Part shown: positions 62,894 through 64,000 of the stretch, in pieces
How the letters are laid out: each line of letters begins with the position of its first letter
Numbering within the stretch: the first letter of the stretch is position 1
Origin: Saccharomyces mikatae IFO 1815
Lineage: Eukaryota; Ascomycota; Saccharomycetes; Saccharomycetales; Saccharomycetaceae
DNA length: 64,000 nucleotides
Assembly (NCBI RefSeq): GCF_947241705.1
Contig: NC_079264.1
Coordinates: forward strand, 398,569-462,568
Direction of reading: 5' to 3'
Notes under the pieces: generated by a model
Database searches by the model: none
What the model was told of the DNA's origin: nothing
What the model saw: the letters and a program-made list of their open reading frames with translations, nothing else
Program-made: the position numbers and the translations under genes

Positions 62894-63167
62894 TGTTGGA
62901 ATAAGTGATTACAACTACGCTCTTTGCATAAATTAGATTAGGCAAATTCTAATATTGGGGTTTCCTGCAGTAGTAAGATAAAGATCTATTAGTTGTCCAG
63001 AACTTAGTATATAAGAAGATGAGTTATCATGAATGTCCCGAATCATGTCTGAACCATTGGGTTCAACACAATAATCAGCATGTGTTTTATATACCTCTCT
63101 TATATAAATTAAGAAGGAACGACTTATTCTTAATTATTACAAGTTACTAAACCAGTCGTTATCAACA
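62894..63167 (+). mobile_element. Solo LTR, Ty4/Tsu4 (tau)-like, copy C
   Basis: A 274 bp element from TGTTGGAATAAG to TTATCAACA, with flanking pentamers GAAAA (62889-62893) and GAAGA (63168-63172) that may be a decayed 5 bp target duplication. Its 3' half matches copy A (48660-49005) and the fragment at 53570. It sits between the Y' gene and the telomere. Confidence 0.75.
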
Positions 63168-63292
63168 GAAGATTTTTTTAAAAAGGTCCTACGGTGCAAT
63201 GAATCCAAGAATCAAGGCTAGAGATGCCAGTCAAAGGTGAAGCGGCTAGCATTTTTTCGATAGTTCGGGACCTACTATTTCAAAGGAAACAG

Positions 63293-63666
63293 TTAAAGAT
63301 CACTTTCTTTTTTCGGCGTCTCATTCTTGGAGTAACGGCTGTAGGCAGTAGTCCCCACAGGTGCATCCGACAGGCCATAAGCAACTGAGTCCATGCAGAT
63401 TACTGAATATTCTTCGCTTGTGGAAGGCGCGATTTTGCTCCCGCATTCATGAGAGTGGGGAAAGGCGTGCAGTAGGAGTAGTGAGCGATTCTTTTTTGGT
63501 GGCCTACGAACATAAAATGTGCCAGATTCGGTTTGAAAGAGCTCTGCGGTAAACCCAGGAGACAGTTGCTGCGGCACATCAACGATATTTTGTAGTCATT
63601 ATAATCCTCTTTTATGATCGAAACAGATCGGGCCATCAATTTTTGTGTAAAAAAGGGGTGCTCCAA
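63293..63666 (-). pseudogene. Frameshifted, truncated alpha/beta-hydrolase gene (haloacetate dehalogenase-like)
   Basis: Two minus-strand frames join near 63577: MARSVSIIKEDYNDYKI in one, then VPQQLSPGFTAELFQTESG and FYVRRPPKKNRSLLLLHAFPHSHE...KIAPSTSEEYSVICMDSVAYGLSDAP in the other. The LLLLHAFP oxyanion region and the VICMDSVAYGLSDAP strand-turn, plus YSKNETPKK after it, fit the N-terminal third of fluoroacetate/haloacetate dehalogenase-like hydrolases. The family is about 290 residues; the catalytic acid and histidine part is gone. The nucleophile region is not present. It is a relic, possibly of a horizontally acquired gene. Confidence 0.6.
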
Positions 63667-63689
63667 GCGAGAGGATAGTTACCCGGTTT

Positions 63690-63824
63690 TTTATCACGTG
63701 AGCAATAAATGTGGAGGGGAGAGTCAGGGTAAGCAAAGAGGCGGGTAAGCAAAGAGGAGGCGAAGAGGGTAAAACCTAGGGCTAATATAGGGCTGACTCA
63801 GGTTTAGGGCTAGTTGAAGTGTTC
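63690..63824 (+). other. Telomere-proximal junction sequence with TTAGGG-like words
   Basis: CACGTG at 63696-63701, then GGGTAAGCAAAGAGG repeated, followed by CCTAGGGCTAATATAGGGCTG and GTTTAGGGCTAG. Such TAGGG words are typical Tbf1 sites next to yeast telomeres. This strip lies between the hydrolase relic and the TG tract. Confidence 0.55.
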
Positions 63825-64000
63825 GTGTGTGGGTGTGTGGGTGTGGGTGTGGGTGTGGTGTGGGTGTGGTGGTGTGGGGTGTGGGTGTGGGTGGGGGGGG
63901 GGGTGGGGGGGGGGGGTGTGGGTGTGGTGTGTGGGTGTGGTGTGTGGGTGTGGGTGTGGGTGTGGGTGTGGTGGGTGTGGGTGTGGGTGTGGTGTGTGTG
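63825..64000 (+). repeat. Telomeric TG1-3 repeat tract (right chromosome end)
   Basis: From about 63825 to the window end the + strand is almost purely G and T in the irregular TG, TGG, TGGG pattern of Saccharomyces telomeres, 5' to 3' toward the end. That makes this a right telomere. Two G runs of 11 and 12 bases (63893-63903 and 63905-63916) depart from the pattern. Confidence 0.95.

Overview
This window is the right end of a chromosome from a Saccharomyces sensu stricto yeast and is collinear with the right arm of S. cerevisiae chromosome IX, from YIR014W to the telomere. Compact, mostly intronless genes, poly(A)-rich UTRs, Ty-type LTRs, a core X element, a Y' helicase and a TG1-3 tract support this. 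From memory, slow genes (HYR1, LYS1) differ from S. cerevisiae by a few percent and fast ones (MRS1) by roughly a tenth. That suggests a sister species, most likely S. paradoxus, but this is inference and was not measured by alignment.

Layout. (1) 0-3.8 kb: the 3' end of YIR014W, RPR2, YIR016W, MET28 and YAP5. (2) 3.8-15.9 kb: FLO11/MUC1 on the minus strand, flanked by a 4 kb gene-free stretch downstream and a 3.6 kb promoter upstream. This allele carries two complete, nearly identical Flo11 adhesin domains. (3) 15.9-24.5 kb: housekeeping genes MRS1, SEC11, DAL81, INA22, MND2 and YVH1. (4) 24.8-34.2 kb: the allantoin cluster DAL1-DAL4-DAL2-DCG1-DAL7-DAL3, with GATA-factor sites in its intergenic regions. 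It encodes uptake of allantoin and its conversion to urea plus glyoxylate, with malate synthase consuming the glyoxylate. DAL81, a regulator of the cluster, lies 3.6 kb upstream. (5) 34.8-43.2 kb: MGA2, LYS1, YIR035C, IRC24, HYR1/GPX3 and GTT1.

(6) 43.2-55.1 kb: a decayed subtelomere. YPS6 and PAU15, expected next to GTT1 in S288C, are not seen as ORFs. It holds solo LTRs of two families, a frameshifted DUP240 gene, an internally deleted COS gene, one intact COS gene and a copia-type Gag-Pol relic. (7) 55.15-55.8 kb: core X and subtelomeric repeats. (8) About 55.8-62.3 kb: a long Y' element with an open 1859-codon helicase gene. (9) 62.3-63.7 kb: an unusual patch between the Y' gene and the telomere, holding a RidA-like gene remnant, a solo LTR and a frameshifted alpha/beta-hydrolase remnant. 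(10) 63.8-64.0 kb: telomeric TG repeats with two atypical long G runs.

The strongest candidates for something new are the double-headed FLO11 adhesin, the remnant-bearing patch distal to the Y' gene, and the frame-preserving optional intron in the Y' helicase. Everything here rests on reading the sequence and on recalled family knowledge; no alignment or database search was run.
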